From an uncultured Collinsella sp. (GTDB taxonomy: Bacteria; Actinomycetota; Coriobacteriia; Coriobacteriales; Coriobacteriaceae): DNA of 13,805 bases. The stretch lies in contig UROA01000041.1 in NCBI GenBank assembly GCA_900549355.1, positions 1 to 13,805 on the forward strand, in the 5' to 3' direction. The position numbers and the translations under genes are program-made. This document shows, one piece after another, positions 11,983 through 13,805 of the stretch. Under the pieces are notes generated by a model. It was not told the origin of the DNA. It ran no database searches and saw nothing but the letters and a program-made list of their open reading frames with translations. How positions within the stretch are numbered: position 1 is the stretch's first letter; the number at the start of each line of letters is the position of its first letter.

Positions 11983-13805
11983 CTAGTTCTCGAGCAGGTC
12001 CTCGATAAAGCCGACGCGGTAGTTTTTGAAGATGACCTCGCCGCCGTCTTGCGTGGCGTCCAGATCGACATCGCCCATGATGCCAAAGTCGTGGTCGCCA
12101 TCCTCGTCGGCAAAGATCTGGTGCACGTGCCACACGTGATCGGTCTTCTCGTCGGATTCATCGATGGAAAACATCGCGGCGCTGCGGGCGTCTCCGTCGG
12201 TGAGGATTTCCTCGTGCTGCTCGTGATAGGCGTCGAGGGCCTTTTGCCAGCGGACCTCACTCATGCCCCAGTCCTCGTCGAGCTCGCCCAGATCGCGCAC
12301 GTGTCCACGGGCCGCAAGGGTCACGCGGCGGAAGAGCGCGTTGCGCACCAAAAGCGTGCAGCCGCGACGGTCCGCAACGACCTCGTCGATGCCCTGCGGC
12401 GGTGCGGCGTCGAGCGCAGCGGGGTTGCCGGCGTTCTCCCACTCGTCCACCAGGCTCGAGTCGACCGAGCGCACCACAAAGCCGAGCCACGAGATAATGT
12501 CACGCAAGCGCTCATCGCGCTTCTCAATGGGCACGGTGCGATCGAGGGAACGGTAGGCCTCGGCTAGGTAACGCAGCAGAATGCCCTCGGAGCGGGCGAT
12601 GCCGAGCTTTTGGATATAGCCCTTAAAGTCGCTCGCGCTCTCCAGCATGTCGCGCAGGACGCTCTTGGGCGAGAGCTGATAGTCGTTGGCCCAGGGTACT
12701 TCCTGACAGTACTTGTCGAAGGCGGCATCGAGTAAATCCTCGAGCGGCTTTTCGTAGGTGACATCCTGGATGCGCTCCAGGCGTTCCTCATATTCGATGC
12801 CGTCAGCCTTCATTTCGGCCATCGCGCGGTCGCGCGCGGCGCGCTCCTGTGCGCGCAATACCTGCTTGGGGTCCTCGAGCGTAGCCTCGACCATCGAGAT
12901 GAGGTCCATGGTATAGGTCTCACTCTCGGGATCGAGTAGCTCCAACGCGGCAAGCAAGAACGGCGAGAGCGGCTGGTCGAGCGCAAAGTCCTCGGGCAGA
13001 TCGACCGTCAGTGCATAGTCGATGTCTGGCGCGGCGTCAGTCGGGGCGTCGGGCGCGGGCGGCACCTCGGTGCGAACGACGACGCCGGAATCGATGAGCG
13101 TGGCGAAGATTTCGTCGGCACGAACCTCGAGCTTGGCCTTTTCCTCGGGCGTTTGCAGGCTTGTCTCGATGAGGTCGTGCACACGGGCTCGGGCATCGCC
13201 GCCCTGCTCGACCACGCTAATCACCATGGAGTGCGTGATACGCAGGCGCGGCTTGAGCGTTTCGGGCTGCGTCTCGATCAGGCGCTCAAAGGTCTGCTTG
13301 TTCCAGGTGACAAAGCCCTCGGGGGCCTTTTTCTTTTTAATTTTACGGAGCTTCTTGGGGTCGTCGCCCGCCTTGGCCATGAGCTTGGCGTTCTCGATCT
13401 CGTGCTCCGGGGCCTCGGCGATGACCATGCCCTCGGTGTCAAAGCCTGAGCGCCCGGCGCGACCAGCGATCTGATGGAACTCGCGGGCGCGCAGGCGACG
13501 CATCTTGTAGCCATCGAACTTGGTGAGCGCGGTGAGCACCACGGTGTGGATGGGCACGTTGATGCCGACGCCGAGTGTGTCGGTGCCGCAAATGACGGGC
13601 AGTAGGCCCTGCTGCGCCAGGCGCTCGACCAACAGGCGATAGCGCGGCAGCATACCGGCGTGGTGCACACCGACGCCACATCCGAGCAGACGTTTGAGGA
13701 TCTTGCCAAAGGCCGTCGAGAAGCTCGTGCCTTTGGCGGCTTCCTTAATAGCCTCGCGCTGCTCCTTGCTGGCAATGCCAAAGTTGGCGAGGGATTGCGC
13801 CGTCG
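11983..13805 (-). CDS. Ski2-like superfamily 2 helicase with DUF3516-type tail (5' end outside the window)
   Basis: About 607 codons of the C-terminal part are visible; the frame stays open to the window edge, so the Walker A and DEAD-box motifs lie outside. The visible part starts in the second RecA-like domain: GCGVGVHHAGMLPRYR (typical of Ski2-like helicases), motif V GTDTLGVGINVP, and motif VI QIAGRAGRSGFD. A lysine-rich linker (KKLRKIKKKKAPEG) follows, then a long helical C-terminal region with LRDMLESASDFKGYIQKLG and an acidic end, matching the DUF3516 region of actinobacterial helicases. These are presumed RNA or DNA unwinding enzymes of the HelY/Ski2 group with unknown client. A start at the GTG at 13668 would cut the helicase core and is not credible. 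It ends in the shared terminator. Confidence 0.92.
   Translation of the reverse strand, partial: TAQSLANFGIASKEQREAIKEAAKGTSFSTAFGKILKRLLGCGVGVHHAGMLPRYRLLVERLAQQGLLPVICGTDTLGVGINVPIHTVVLTALTKFDGYKMRRLRAREFHQIAGRAGRSGFDTEGMVIAEAPEHEIENAKLMAKAGDDPKKLRKIKKKKAPEGFVTWNKQTFERLIETQPETLKPRLRITHSMVISVVEQGGDARARVHDLIETSLQTPEEKAKLEVRADEIFATLIDSGVVVRTEVPPAPDAPTDAAPDIDYALTVDLPEDFALDQPLSPFLLAALELLDPESETYTMDLISMVEATLEDPKQVLRAQERAARDRAMAEMKADGIEYEERLERIQDVTYEKPLEDLLDAAFDKYCQEVPWANDYQLSPKSVLRDMLESASDFKGYIQKLGIARSEGILLRYLAEAYRSLDRTVPIEKRDERLRDIISWLGFVVRSVDSSLVDEWENAGNPAALDAAPPQGIDEVVADRRGCTLLVRNALFRRVTLAARGHVRDLGELDEDWGMSEVRWQKALDAYHEQHEEILTDGDARSAAMFSIDESDEKTDHVWHVHQIFADEDGDHDFGIMGDVDLDATQDGGEVIFKNYRVGFIEDLLEN

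Noticed and set aside
13666..13668. GTG as start of the helicase gene
   Set aside because: It lies inside the conserved VHHAGM motif. The frame continues upstream to the window edge with helicase-like sequence, so the gene is cut by the window.

Overview
The window looks like chromosome of a gut actinobacterium of the class Coriobacteriia, most likely Collinsella or a close relative. This rests on moderately high G+C coding DNA, a pdxS-pdxT pair with a divergent MocR-type regulator, a Ski2-like helicase with an actinobacterial DUF3516-type tail, and anaerobe-type genes (reverse rubrerythrin, iron-dependent alcohol dehydrogenase). The taxonomic call is inference; there is no rRNA or tRNA here.

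Layout, left to right. Positions 1-270 hold a strong hairpin terminator and two palindromic repeats but no gene. At 271-1769 (minus) pdxT and pdxS encode the two-subunit PLP synthase. A 145-bp divergent control region separates them from a MocR/PdxR-type regulator at 1915-3354 (plus), the likely PLP-sensing controller of pdxST. At 3343-4884 two 82%-identical 120-bp repeats, in the same orientation, flank a single gene of AbiEi-like plus Vsr/DUF559-like nuclease architecture. Each repeat supplies the last codons and the stop of the gene before it. Next come a rubrerythrin (5015-5575, minus) with a clear terminator and, divergent from it, a two-gene operon of Fe-dependent alcohol dehydrogenase and ALDH3-like aldehyde dehydrogenase (5832-8440, plus).

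The gap at 8441-8862 is not empty. It holds a 44-nt palindrome, a 27-residue hydrophobic peptide gene whose ribosome binding site lies in a perfect hairpin, and a convergent promoter on the other strand: the layout of a type I toxin-antitoxin locus. Then follow a HIRAN-domain protein, a 59-residue charge-segregated protein, a metallophosphoesterase, a REP-like palindrome, a terminator and a DUF2130 coiled-coil/nuclease-fold protein (10150-11907). A bidirectional terminator separates this from the 3' part of the helicase gene (11983 to the window edge, minus).

Two candidate systems stand out: the repeat-flanked AbiEi/DUF559-like gene at 3343-4884, and the small type I toxin-antitoxin-like locus at 8500-8750. 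Functional claims for both are inferences from sequence architecture.
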